Below are positions 26,388 to 40,132 of a stretch of DNA of 64,000 nucleotides, in pieces. The notes under the pieces were generated by a model that saw only the letters and a program-made list of their open reading frames with translations, searched no databases and was not told where the DNA came from. Within the stretch, counting starts at the first letter, position 1, and every line of letters starts with the position of its first letter. The position numbers and the translations under genes are program-made. This DNA is from Vespula vulgaris. Its lineage: Eukaryota; Arthropoda; Insecta; Hymenoptera; Vespidae. The DNA is taken from assembly GCF_905475345.1 (NCBI RefSeq), contig NC_066606.1, forward strand, positions 1,320,001 through 1,384,000. Reading direction: 5' to 3'.

Positions 26388-26427
26388 CGTTGATCCTCGT
26401 TGATCCTTGTTGATCCTCGTTGACTTT
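26388..26427. repeat. 10-bp tandem repeat, four units
   Basis: Units of CGTTGATCCT start at 26388, 26398, 26408 (one change) and 26418 (two or three changes). Confidence 0.85.
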
Positions 26428-26625
26428 ATCTGAAATGATCGCTCGACTATTTATTATGGAAATGTCAGTTAGCTTTTCGATACTTGTTTAATCCGGAACG
26501 CTTGGCAAAGATAAATGGTGTTACGTCTTTACGGTAGGTCAAGATCTAGAAAAAAAAGGAGAGAGAGAGGTAGAAAGTCAAAGAGAAATAGTCGCGTGTC
26601 GTGAGGGAGAACGAACGGTCGATGG

Positions 26626-26633
26626 TGACGTCA
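26626..26633. promoter_or_regulatory. Perfect CRE palindrome
   Basis: TGACGTCA lies in a locally CpG-rich patch (26.58-26.65 kb) within AT-rich DNA, with a further GACGTGAC 11 bases downstream. A CREB/ATF consensus by sequence only. Confidence 0.3.
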
Positions 26634-29523
26634 CGCAACGAAATCGACGTGACTATGCATTATCCGTTCCCCTCGCGTGTAAAGTCGATTATCATCCTTA
26701 TATTGTCGGCATTAATATTCTCGAGATCATCGATCGCGATGATCGTTCGCGTCTGAATGTCACTGACCGCCCCTTCTCGAATGAAAGATCGTTAAGCGAT
26801 CGAAAATAATTGAGCATTATTACTATTCGTACTTCGATGTCTTTCTCTCTCTTTCTATATATATATACATATCTCGCACTCATAGAATTCAATTTGTGTA
26901 CCGTATAATCACCGATAAGATAATATTATATTCGTAATCACTTTAAACACGTCTCTTGATTTCGTACCCGTCTGGAGCTTTCCTCGAAATTATTCATCCA
27001 ATTTAACTTACATAATATTACATTTCGTAGTATCCGTAAACAAAAAGGTAAATAATTAAAAATGAATATCATATTGAAAATAAAATCAAAAAGAAAAAAA
27101 AGATATTTTTAATAAATCGTTAGATATTAACGAAACGCGTATTGGAAATTATTAGATAATTTCGGCGATGAAAGATTTCAATGAAGAAAATAAGGGAGGT
27201 TATCTATCTATTGAAAATTGGAACGGCGTAGTTCGTCCGCTCTTTCTACTTTTACCCACCCCATTACCACCCTCTCTGTCGCCTACGCGCCCGTCCGTTC
27301 TCTGTCCGACCACTCTGCTTTGCTCCTCCTTTCTTCCTCCCTCCCTCCCCGCACCGACTACCGCACCAACACCCCTTCCTTTCTTCCTTCTACGAACGAG
27401 TCGAAGGCAGACGAGAAGAAACGAAGAATACGCACACAGTGTAATACTACATGTAGTATATACTACACCCCCACTCTACTTATCAGGAGAGCCCATGGTC
27501 TAGCCTTGACTGTGCGACTGTTGCTATGGCGATAACCACCCCTACCTTTCGAAGCTTTCCCACCCTTTCATTCGATTCTCCTTCCCAAGGCACCCTCTAG
27601 TGTCAGAGCGTCGGGCTACGACCGCGAGTGTGACCCCGACCTTTCAGGTGGATGACCTCCACTGCACCGTGCTTGCGCGCGCATCGCACGTACGAGTACT
27701 CGCGTTCGCTCGTACTTACACGCACACACATACTCGAACATAATCCTAGACGAGAGCACAAACACACCTCGTTCCACCCCAAAACCGGCACACCTCTCTC
27801 TCGTTTCTCTCTCTCTCTCTCTCTGTCTCTCTGTCTCTCTGTCTATGTTCAGGGATGCAAACGTGCTCGTTTGGCTCGACGAGTGCGATCGCAGTTACAT
27901 ATATACGATAGAAGGGGTGCTTGAAAACTGGCGAGTCACGAGTCATCGTTCGAGTAATCTCTCTTAACGATCTAACCCTTCGACTTTTCAACCATTCTTT
28001 CTCTATTTTTCGTCTAAGGACTTTGACCGGGTGCCAAAGATGCTATGCGGATTATGTAGCCTGCATTTTATTTCCCCCGTCCCGCAGGTATCATCATTAT
28101 CGTTGGCGCATCATGCTGCAACGAGTTTCATTTTTCCCTCTGCAAATGCATTTTATCGAAAATTATAAAATTACCTTACGTATCTTTCGACGTATAAGAA
28201 TAATATTCTCTTTTATTAATTTATAACGTCCTTGTCCCTTTTGCGAGTACGTTAGCACCAAGAAAAAAAAACGAAAAAAAAAGAAAAAGGAAAGAAAAAA
28301 GGGGGGATTTAATAAACTTCAAAAGAAAGAAAGACAAGGAAAGACGATAATGCAAACATAATATATAATATGTTAGAAAGGAAATCGGACAGGTGCCAAG
28401 AAAGTAATGTTTCTCCGCGTTAGGATAACGGTTGACCGGGTCATTGGCGCGTCATACTACGCTGCATTACGCCTATGCGCCAGACGGCGACGAGGGGTTG
28501 CTCACCCCTTCCTGTCTGCACCCTCACATGGAAACGGAGTCGAGGCTTTTGCAAGAGTCGAGCCATCGACTACTCTCAAGCTCGTACTCCCCTCTGTCTG
28601 TCGTCTCCTGCTGCTTTCATTCTCTTCCCCTACTAGTACCCCTACCATCGAACAACCCCTACCATCTTCCTCATCGTCGCGTTTCTCCTACCTCTCCGCC
28701 GATTCCCAAATGCCGTCCGAGGAATACTTAAACGTCCGGGATGGACGGAATATTTCGTTTTCACTCTCTCTCTCTCTCTCTCTTTCTTTTTTTTCTTTCT
28801 CTCTTTCTGTCCTTCTTTCTCTTTCTCTTCTTTCGTGATATTGTATTGTACGTCTAGATGAAGGGGGATGAAGTAGGCGCCGAGGGTGCATCGAGCGGTC
28901 TTGCCAATTTATGCCAACCGGTCGTTCCACCCTCTTGCTTCTCTCTTTCTCTCTTTCCGTCCGCTTCCTCACCTTCGTCATCGTCGATCGACCTTTCCTA
29001 TACGGTATACCTGTATTCCGCGCGATAACACGAGCGTTAATAATAATGAATGGTATACGAGGGCCCTCTTGCGAAAAGGGTTGCCCAGTACGAAGTTGTA
29101 TGTCCTATGAAACGAGGGAGGATCTGATGATTTTGTTTCGAACGAACGTACTAGCCGATATTTTTCGTTACTTATATTTAATCTGTGATATATACCGAAA
29201 CTACTGATAAAAATCGAAAGAATTTTTTGATACCGATTAAACCAGAGAAAAAGGAAAAGAACAAAGAAATGATAAGAAAAAGAGGGAAAAAGAAAGAAAC
29301 GTACATCGTCCTTGGTCGGATTCAGTGATGTAACGATTTGAAAGATAACACGAGATATTCTAACGTTTAACTGGATAAAGATAGGAATTCTCGAAAAATC
29401 AAACTATCATATTCATCGTCTGTACTTGTCGTCGTGCGTAATCATAGTCGGGTCGTTTCAATTGCAGATGTCAGTCGTTAACCTCCATTACGGAGAATAA
29501 CAAATCCAGTTACTTGCTAATTA

Positions 29524-29526
<3 letters not shown>

Positions 29527-29582
<56 letters not shown>
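29527..29582. repeat. GA microsatellite
   Basis: GA run with one imperfection near its right end. Confidence 0.95.
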
Positions 29583-32449
29583 GGAAAACAAGGATAAAAA
29601 GAAAAAGAAAAAAAAAGAGAGAGAGAATGACTTCAACCTAGTTCGGTTAGACGATGGGTCTACGAAGGGTAAAGGACGAGTGGACGAGCGACAAGGGTTC
29701 AGGGATATCGGGTGGAAAAGGGAAAGGAGAAAAAAAAAGAGAGAAAGAGGGATGAGGGTTAGGGGGTGGTTGTCGTCTAGAAATCTCGCTTCTTCTCGAG
29801 CGAGTATGAAGTGTGCAATTAGTCCGTCTCGCGTAGGCACTTTTACTTTGGGTACGACATTGATATTCCCCGTTATGCTCGTTGTGTCTGCCCATGGTGG
29901 TTTTTCTCATTCGTTCGCCCTCGACGAAAGGGGTGCCGAAGTAACGATGTCGAGTAACGATTTACGACTTTCTTTTTCCTGTTTTTTTTTTTTTCACTTT
30001 TTTTCTTTCTCTCTTCTACCTAACTACTCTTTTTCTCTCGCGTGTTTATTGCCACGTATATATGTTTGTATGTACGTACTTAAATCACTCAATTTTATAC
30101 AGCGAGTATACAACATTTCTATGTCTTTTATTTTGATCTTCAATTAAATACCAATTGTGAGTTTAGATTTCTCTTAAATATCACGTATCCGATGTAATTA
30201 TAATAATATTAAACGTGAATCAAATACATGAGTTAATTTACCGCTCTGCTAAGTAGGAAATCGAAAGGAAACTTACTTTCACGGTGAAAGAACGATTAAA
30301 ACAATCGGACTATAGATCGGACAATAGTATCGCTAAAATGAGATTTCTGAAGCGATAAGGTTATAGTGTTAATTTCTTACGATGTTTCATTTGAATATGT
30401 AAATTTGAGAAACAAAAATTCGTATCGCGTACAATGGCCTCGAAGCTTAATGACCCCGTGACTACTTTGAAGTCGACGGACTCGCGATATCGCGTGCAAC
30501 TGCGCTCGTTGCATGTAACGTCGTATTATCGCCACGATAATAACTACTTTATCCATAAATCTTGGCCGATCGAAGTGCTCTCGGAAATTGGTCAGTCTGA
30601 TTTATGTCTGATACGAAAAATAAAGAGAAAGATAGAGAGAGAATTCTTAGAAAATTTTAATGGATATAAATTACATCGATTCTAAACGATACGCTGTATC
30701 GTAGATGTCTTAATCCCTCCAAAAAAAAAGAAACAAAAAAAAAACAGAAAAGAAAAGAAAAGAAAAAGGATCGATTTACGTTAATCAGTGAAACATATCT
30801 TTTCATGCTTACTGATTATTATTATTATATAATATAACGATATATTATTATTATATATATATTATAACGAATAATTGAAAGTAGATCAAGATTAAATTCT
30901 TTCTTTCTAGTCACCCGCTATATGACATCGATTCACGGTCACAGTTTACTCCAAACAACGATCCGTCTAGACAGACAACCCTTCCCGGTGAAACACTCCA
31001 TCTCTCTCTCTCTCTCTCTCTGTCGCTTATTTTTTTTTCTTTTTCTTCATTCTCTTCCTCCTTTTTTTCTGCCTCTATCCAAGCCCCCCCGGGCTTCTCT
31101 CCACCGACACCATCTTCGCAGGCAGCCCCTTTTATGCATGCACTTCCCTGCCACGTCGTCTCATTGTCGAAGAGAACCTTTCATCGCCGAAACCATCAAC
31201 ATTATCTTTCACGACCGACATACTCCTCTTCCGCGTCTTCCTCACGAAAAATTATCTACTCGGCAAACACATCTCTTTCTCTCTATCTATCTTTATCTCT
31301 ATCTCTATCTCTCGACGCATTATTCTCTTTTCACTTTTTAAAATGAGACACGCAAAGAAGACGGCGAACGTACGAATACATTTTATGCTAAATTTTCTTT
31401 GAATATATTCTCGAAGAGTAACTTACTATATAAAATAAAAGAGAAAAAGAAAAAAGAAAAGAGAGATAACGAAAAGATATATTGAAAATTGTTTGATTAA
31501 TTTAAAACGTAGACAGGGATATCTACGTGATACGTAGAAATTAATTTTATGCAAATCAAATTCCACAGCGACTGGGATCAAACGAGAAGACCTCGAGTGG
31601 AAGGTCTCTCCCATAAACTTGATTAATTAAAAATCAATTCGATATACGCGACACTAAAGGAAATTTCATCGCGATTACCGATTGAACAGGATCGATTATC
31701 CACGCTTTTATTTTCGAACTAAATACCGAAGAACAGGATACGGTCTATTTACGTTGGTTTTTGAAAAAAATCGACAAAATCGGCTCGTTTCGTACGCGAA
31801 GAAAATTCAACCGTACCGCGATCATTACGTCTTTTCTTTCCGTTCCAAGAGATTTTTTTTTTACGTTTCGTCCAGATGATTTTCAGGAACGCGTAATTAA
31901 TCAATCGATATAAGGAGGTATCGTTTTTCTTTTTTCTTTTTCGAAATGAAACTTGAATTTTTACCTTACGTTCGAACGATCGATCTCGAACGAATATAGA
32001 TAAATATAATATATACGTACGTACATATATAATATCTAAGTATCACCCTGCAGGAAAATGTCGTACTTTATCGTAAATACGAACTGTAAGTTACGAATAA
32101 CCGATTTTGAAAGCGTTACGGGGCGTGGCAGTGGCATAGTAGCACGTCGATGCAGCACGAGAGAGCGAAAGTTCGCCCCAGTGCCGCCATCCTGTCTGTG
32201 CAGAGAATTTCGTCCCCCGATCGACTCGTCTGCCCTACCGTTTACCTCCCTGTTGCACCACAGCCCTCTCTCTTTCTCCCTCTCTGTTCCTCATTCCCAT
32301 TTCCATCCCTCTTTTACCCCTGATCTGCGCTACCTCCCTCCCAGTCCTCTTCCTTCCTACCGTACTACTCGCCCTCACCACCGACCAACCAACCAAAACG
32401 TACACGAGTTGCAGTCTCTTTCGTTCGACATAAAAGTCTGCGTATGTTT

Positions 32450-32545
32450 ATATGTATGTATATATATGTATGTATGTACGTGTGTATGCATGCATGCATG
32501 ACGTACGTATGTATGTATGTACGCGGTGTATGTATGTACGTCGAT
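32450..32545. repeat. GTAT/GTAC tetranucleotide tract
   Basis: Interrupted TATG/GTAC/CATG units. Methionine/tyrosine/valine frames here are artefacts. Confidence 0.85.
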
Positions 32546-35500
32546 CGATCCCAATTCCAGACGTCGAAGAAATGGAAACCGGCATTACTTCTCTCTCTCT
32601 CTCTCTTTCTTTCTCTCTATTTTTTGTACTTCTTTGAACCCTCTGTTTTTTTATCGATCCATAATACTCGCTCACTCCGAAGGAACAATAGGCGCTCGCT
32701 CGAGAGTCGGGGAGCAGGATTTTCCAGAAACGTTGATATTTTAACGGAGTGGAGATTTCTTTCTACTCTCGAGAGTAGACAAGAGCGTCGAAACGATCGT
32801 ACAAAGATGGGCCGGCTCCCTTTTCTCCCTTCCACCCCCGTATCCTTCCAAACAGTTCGTCCCCGAACGAAGGATTTTTTAATAGGTCTTTCAAGTTGGT
32901 AAGCATCGTTGCCGACAACCAACGCTCGTTTCTCTTTTCGTCGGACTCGATGGAAGAGGAAGAGAGGGAGGGGCTCGACGGAGGAGAAAAGAGGGTGAAA
33001 GGGGAAAGTTTGCCCCAGTACGTTGCACCCTCAAACCTCCTCGAACTTCCTCCGGAGCTTTCTGAAAGTAGAAGAAGGAGAGAAGGAAACGCTGTTGGTC
33101 CTCGTCTGGATGCGCCAAGCGCGTCTCCCTTCGCGTCCTCCTTCTCGTTTCTCCTCTCACGTCCCTCAGCCAGACCCTCCTCGACATCCCGGTATTCCCG
33201 TTTTACCGCCCCCGAGTCCGCTGCACCGAGTCACCGAATCAATACCGGCAGACATCCTAACTCACTGGAGGTCAATGCCTCGTTCCCGCGAGCGCCGACG
33301 ACCTCAACCTCCTCTCTCTAGCTTCTCTTCACTACCACCAAGAGAAACATCGCCACCAGTAGCGGCAGTAACAGCGGCGGCATCAGCAACACCACCACCA
33401 CTAACGCCAACTATACCACCAACGCCACCCTACAACCTTCTTCCAGAAGCCAGACGAGGACTCTCCGAGGGATGGGGAGCTAGCTCGATTACTACCTTCT
33501 CTTTTTCTCTTGCTTTCTTTCTCTCTTTCTCTCTTTCTCTCTCTCTTCTCTTCTCTTCTCTTCTCTTCTCCTCTCTCCTCTCCTCTTTCTTATCTCTTCT
33601 TCTTCCTCTTCCTCCTTTTCTCTCACGACCTTCCGACAGCATTTCTTATTCCCTCAGGGAGAAAACTTTGCGGCCTTTCTCATATTCTATGATCGATTTT
33701 ACAGAAACCAGAAACAGAACGGCTGCCATCGGTAAACTAGACGGATGCGATTCGCTGAATTTATATATATATATATAAAAAGAGGAAGAGATTTATTCTT
33801 TTGGCTTCCATTCTATTTTATCATATCGATCGATAGAGATAACTAACTCTGCATCGCTGACAATTATAATTTTATATTCATCCAGACGATTATCTTTTGA
33901 GATTCGTTTGATCACGTAAGAAATTAGCAACGATAATAACCAATTACAGACTATAATGAATTTCTTCGAAGAGAGATACCGAAAGACGATCTTCATTCTC
34001 GTAAAATAATCATTTCATTTCTCTTACTCGTCGTTCCGAGAAACATTAAATCTTGGTACGCGAGAATGAGAGTTCTCAAGTATTAGCTGCTTCCTTTAGC
34101 TCGAATTCGGTGGAAGGACACGCGGTATTTGCACTAGACCTAGAGTGAAAAGCTCCATCGTTGTACGAGTGCACGTAAAATTAGATGGTACGTTCAACTC
34201 TCTTGGGATAGCGCCAAGAAAATTCTCGGCCTCCTCTTTCCTCCTCTTGCTATCCTTATGTCTCTCTCTCTGTCTCTCTTTATTTCTCTCTTTCTATCTC
34301 TCTTTCTCTCTCTGGCCATCTCAGGATGCTGCGACATTTCGATGCGGCAGTCTGGATGGCACCAATGCCCCCGTTCCAAAGTAAAATCAAATCCTTGATC
34401 GTTTAGAAGAAATATTTCTTTTCTTTTTTCTTTTTCTTTTTTCTTTCTCTTTCTCTTTCTTCGATCCGTCGAGCTTTTATTTCCGCAAGGATCATAAACG
34501 AAAGATTAAAAAGAAAGAAACAAAAGAAATAAAAACAAAAACGCTGCATTTAAGAAAGATTCTTCCATAATTACAGCTGTAGCTACGTATTAATAGAACT
34601 AAAGTGTTCAAAGGTGCGGCAGCTTAATTACATCGATTGATTAACGTGATACGAATAATCAAATAAAATAAAATAAAATGAAACGAAATGAAATGAAATA
34701 AACCTGTACACCTGTAACAGGTGTAGGTAGAATAAATTTCTCTCCGACGTCTTGAATAGCCATAGCACGTTAATTGCAACTTCGAGATGTTAAAGCATGT
34801 GCAATAAGAAAGGAAAAGGATATATGAGAGGGTGCGAGAGAAGGATTTTTGCCCTTTCATCCGTGTCTCTTCGACACGACGACGCGATCCGTTTTGAATA
34901 CATTAACGAGCGTTCTATTTTTCAAGAGCACCGTGTTTACCGGTGTCGCGGCGTCTGCGAGACCCAGCCATGAGGAGGATGAGGGAAGAAGAAAGAAGGG
35001 AAGGGGAAGGGAAGAGAGGGGAGGAGAAGGGAAGAGAAGAGGAAGGAAGAGGAGAGAAGAGGAGAAAAGAGGAGAAAAGAGGAGAGATTTGAGAGGAAGC
35101 TCTGTCGCGTATGCGCGAGCTCACGCAACACACCCCAACCCCTCTATATGCATTCCCTCGAGTGTGAGCGACAGCCATGGCCGTCGGAGTGTATATGGGG
35201 GAAGACAGACATTGCACTTTCCCTCATCCTCCCCTACTCTCCTTTTACGGTCGCGACCCTCGTTCGCTCCTTTCTCAGCACTCTCCACTCTCCACCCTCC
35301 ACCCTCCACCCTCCGCCGTCCACCCTGCACTCTCCACCTTCTACTCACCACCCGCCATTCTCGACTTTCATATTTTCCATGGACGACGATGACAGTGGTG
35401 GGCAATCTACGATACGTTAGGAGAGTCAAGTTCATCCTCCTCTTCTCAAAGTCACCTCTGTCCGACGTTTCTAACGAATCGTCGTAGAAATTTCCAAGTA

Positions 35501-36911
35501 GGGAGCGCGAGAAAAAAATGAGAGAGAAAGAAGGAGGAGATAAAATATCTTCAAAGTATAAAACGAATAGCTATTGTTAGTTCTTGTAAGTGTCTTTAGC
35601 AAGGTATCCATGTATTTCAGTAATCGATCAAACTTTTCAATATCTCTCTGTCGGAAAGCTAGTCGACATTATATTTCTTTCTTTCTTTCTTTATCGACTT
35701 AAAGAATTTTCCAATCAATTCCTCCTATGGAATTACAATTTAAGTTCGATTGAAATTATGTATACACCGGTTACGTTATATCGATGTATTTATTCTTGAA
35801 ACTTGTAAGCGATTGCCGACCACGTCGCTATGTCGTTATAATTTAATATTACATTTAGTTTAGTCTCTCTCTTTACGAGATTTAAAGGGATGTATCTTTT
35901 TAATCCGTACGTACTAATATCTATTCGACGATTCAATTCTAAAACTAATGAATTTTGATGCTGCCATAATTGCATAGTTTACGTACGTATATGTATGTAT
36001 AATCATTTTCATATCTTCCAACTCTTTGTAATAGGGATTGAAAGAACTTGGAAAGATAGTTCGAAAGGGTAGACGACCTTGCTCGCTAGATATACTAGAC
36101 TTTGACTTTACGCAGACGGTCTTTGTTCTCGACGGGCGACACCCTTCTCTACGGAGCGTTAGCCTTATTACTCAACCCCACTTTCGTTGCACGCAATCGA
36201 TAGCTCGACTACGAAGTCGAATCGACAAATGTCTAGAATTATGACGTCCAGACTATCTCGAGACTATGTCGTTTTGCTCGATCCTTTGCTCGATTATTGC
36301 TTCTTAATATAGATTTTTTAAAAGACATAGGAACATCGTTTTTTCATCATTTTTCATTTATCCCTCAAATGTCCTCCAACTTCAACGACGTTAAATTGCT
36401 TTTATTAATCAAAAGATCCTACGGTACGGCTATATTTGATCACGTTTAAGTATCCCGACAAGAGAAGGATGATGTTCTCTCTTCTACCCTAAACACCGGA
36501 TTCCGAATACGAGCCAATGTACACAACTCTTTTGTAAAGAAATGATCCATCTGGTTGGCTCTTAAATCGACGAAAATTTACAGAAATTCGAATAGATTCT
36601 TTCATTATATATATATAAAAAAAAACTATATTATTCTCTCTCTCTATATATATATATTTTTTTTTTGAATAATAAATAATTTAGAATCATAACATTTGAA
36701 ACTGTAATCGCGTTGCAAGTTCGATCGGACTCATAAACGATCGGCCTTGAAATGAATAAAAAGTCCGAAATAAAAAGTTTTCGGGGAAAAGAAATTTTTG
36801 GGGATTTCCAGAAAGTAATGGGCGACATCATCCTCTCTCAGGGTGACTGCCAGGAATAACTAAGGACACAGCAGTTGGATGATAGTACGTTCATCGGTTC
36901 AAGGTTAAGAG

Positions 36912-36980
36912 CGTCGTCGTTGTCGTCGTCTTCGTCGTCTTCGTCGTCGTCTTCGTCGTCGTTGTCGTCGTCGTCGTCGT
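36912..36980. repeat. GTC/TCG trinucleotide tract
   Basis: Interrupted GTC units. On the minus strand it reads as an Asp/Glu run. Confidence 0.9.
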
Positions 36981-38736
36981 TTCTACTCTGCCGTTGCTCA
37001 GCGTGGTAGCATCGGGCGTTCGTCGACCGAAATACATCCCTCCTGATGTATAAATACCTTAACGTAGGAAAACCAAGGGAAAAGAGATCGCTGAGAGACG
37101 CTGCTGTTTGCATCCTAGTAACCTTGCTCCGCGTCTCTTGAGATATGAAAGGCCAAGGACCGTGATAATTCGAGATGATTATCGCTTTGGGAAAAGATTC
37201 AAAGTCGGTACCAATCTAAGGGATCTAACGATCTAAAACATATCTAACAATATATCTAATATATTATCGATTAACGCTTTCGTCAAATTTCGATGTAAAC
37301 TACAACGAGAAAAACTTCGAGTCCGAGTCTTAATTTGAATTTTTAATTTCTTGTCCCTCGTTCGCTCGAAGAAAAAAAAAAAAATTGCTGCAACCTTTTT
37401 AGTTTCGAGTACGTAATTTCGTGTACGTGCCTGTAATTTACGATCGGTACAACGATTATAAAGAAAAGAAAAAGGAAAAGAAAAAGAAGTAAGAAATTAC
37501 ACGTTTTCTTTTCGATCTATCTTACCTCTTGTCGTTGGAATTTCGAAGGTATCACCGATGAGAAAGTAAATCGTTCGAGTTCAAGGTAAATCTTTTGCAT
37601 TTTACCGAACGTAAATCGAGTCGCGAACGCGTGACAAGAATTAAATATTCTCTCTCTTTCTCTCTCTCTCTCTCTTTCCTCGACGAGTGCACAGAGGCCG
37701 ATGAGGTTATCCGCAATAGATGCGTTGACCTTTACAATGGATACACCCTGTGGCGTGTCGATGACACTGTGTTCTATAAAGATACCCCGAGGTTGGTAGG
37801 GCCTTTCAGGCCTTTGTCTCGTTCTTCGTCCGTCGCAGCCGTTGAACCCGATCGCCGAGGACAACACACTTTGAACTATGTATGCGCGTAACTACGATAA
37901 TGCAAGTCCTTCGTGTCACGCTAGAAAGGATGCTAGGTATCTAGATTGAAGTCATTGATGACCGGAAAACAATTCGCTTTGTGGGATATCGAAAATAAAA
38001 AAAAAATAAAAAAGCAAGAGAAATGGAAAGAGAGAGAGAGAGAGAGAGACAGAATAAATAAAAAAAACTGAATGTCGATTAGAACGATATAATGAACATT
38101 CTATTGAATCAATTAATTTGATCTTAAGGTCAATTTATCATACGAATCGAAAAGATAAAAAATAAGATCGCATTAGGAGTACAATTGAACGTTGCAAACC
38201 CCGTCCGACTATCTCTTTGTAAAACACTTTTATTACTATATCTCTTTTCTGCTCGACAGTAAGCGCGAGACTCTCTTTACGCGTGAAAAAGTGAAAAACA
38301 AACCTTGAGAGAGACGCTTATCGAACGATCGTCGTAGCACGAAATATAAATAAAGGAGAAGAGCCAGCCAGTTCGACGAGCTACGAAGTAGGCTTTTCGA
38401 TGAGTAATAAATCTCGATAATGCCACGCAAAAGTTGCGAGAACGATGAACTTTCTAAACGAAAAACTCGAAGAAGAATCTCACAAATATTCTGAGCTCCG
38501 CGATGCCGCAAACTTAAGACTTGTCGAATCGTAATTCTCTAAGAAAAAAAAAAAAACAAAAACAAAGAGAAAAAAAATCAAATCATTTTTTCTTTTCTTT
38601 TTTTTTTATTAGAGATCACGTACGTACGTAGTAATTCACGATCGATATACAATCGAGTGACAATCGAGTCAATGGTAAAAAAAGAAAAAGAAAGAAGAAA
38701 AAAACCAACAAAAAGGATAAAAAAAGAAATACGATC

Positions 38737-38740
<4 letters not shown>

Positions 38741-38794
<54 letters not shown>
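38741..38794. repeat. GA microsatellite
   Basis: Pure GA run of 54 bp. Confidence 0.95.
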
Positions 38795-38799
<5 letters not shown>

Positions 38800-39294
38800 C
38801 AAGGGAAAAAAAATATCGAAGATCGAACGTCACGGGAAAGGAATCGGTTCGAGAGGAGAACGCGCGCGAAGGTGCGATGCACCTACGTGCAGTCGGGTCA
38901 AGGTCGAATCCCTCGTGCAACGGCTGAGTCATTCGTTGCTGGCCCGTTTGTGTTGGTGCTAGTGGTGCTGGTAGGTACTGGTGCTGCTGGTACTAGTGCT
39001 GCTGCGTTGGGCTGCTGCTGGTGCTCGCTCGGTCGTCGCGAGTGCATCGAACTCCGTGACCGTTGCAGCTGCATGCAGCAAGCGCGTTCAGCTCGGACCA
39101 ACTCGGCAATGTTCGGCCCTTCTCGCCTGCATTCCGCGTGCATCAACCCGCTCAGAGTGAGACGGAGATAGGAGATCGTTGAGTGCAATGGCCAGAGGCT
39201 CTCGCGAAGACGTGCCGGCGCTTTGCGAACAGCTGCGAGCACCAAAAGGAAAGAAAAGAGGAAAAGGGTGAGGAACAACAGAAAGACAAGAAGA

Positions 39295-39309
39295 GACAGA
39301 CAGATAGGC

Positions 39310-39355
<46 letters not shown>
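39295..39355. repeat. GACA tetranucleotide repeat
   Basis: Twelve consecutive GACA units from 39308, after a short imperfect leader. Confidence 0.95.
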
Positions 39356-39356
<1 letters not shown>

Positions 39357-40066
39357 GAGAGCGAGAAAGAATAATTTTTTGTTTTAAGTAGATTAACCTG
39401 CTTTTTGCGAAAAAATCACGGAATATGATACGATAAATTATTAGGTGCAAAGATGTTTCAACGGATACGGATAAGATAAAATAGAGTAAAATTTGAAGTA
39501 CCATATCATTGACAAAATCGATCAATCGATCGATCGATCGATCGATCGAGAGAGAGAGAGAGGAAGTTTAATCGAAAGCAAGTTTACTCGATCCGATCCT
39601 TCCTTCCAACGAGTCTCCTCGAAGAGCAACTCTGTTAACGGCGTCTTCCTGGAACTCATCAGAGTTTCTGGATCAATCAATTCCCCCCTCTATACATATA
39701 TATATACTTTTTTTTTATCGTAATAGAAACATCTAATACTGATTAATCCGCGATCGTTAATTTACATTATCGAGATATAGAAATACTTAAAGCAATTAAC
39801 GAACGATTACACGATCATCCGTAATCGTTGCACCAGCGGAATTCTTTGGAATTCTAAATAAATACATACATACATACATACCTACATACATTCATACGTA
39901 TGTACGTACTTATTTACTTCTATTACATAGACGACGTTGTGAAAAAGTTGTACGCGTTTTGAATTAAGGTCACGATCTCCGAAAAGATCGAGTTCTCCTT
40001 CTTCTTTGAATAGAAAAGAGACGATTCGTTTGAGAGACGCTGAGGAAGTAAAGAGGGTGAACGCTT

Positions 40067-40070
<4 letters not shown>

Positions 40071-40131
<61 letters not shown>
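40071..40131. repeat. CT then CTAT repeat
   Basis: Compound microsatellite: CT to 40117, then CTAT units. Confidence 0.95.

Positions 40132-40132
<1 letters not shown>

Noticed and set aside
36838..37113. Minus-strand frame with an Asp/Glu run
   Set aside because: The acidic run is a GTC/TCG microsatellite. The first 19 residues look plausible, but there is no supporting acceptor, promoter or homology.
37517..37867. Minus-strand frame ending at a CAAGAG|GTAAGA donor
   Set aside because: The donor is good and the first 60 residues are complex, but the middle is a translated GA tract and no start context or homology supports it. Kept only as a possible 5' UTR exon.
38938..39260. CTG/GGT-rich frame reading Thr/Ala/Gln/Ser
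   Set aside because: An imperfect trinucleotide repeat explains it. No splice sites or domain.
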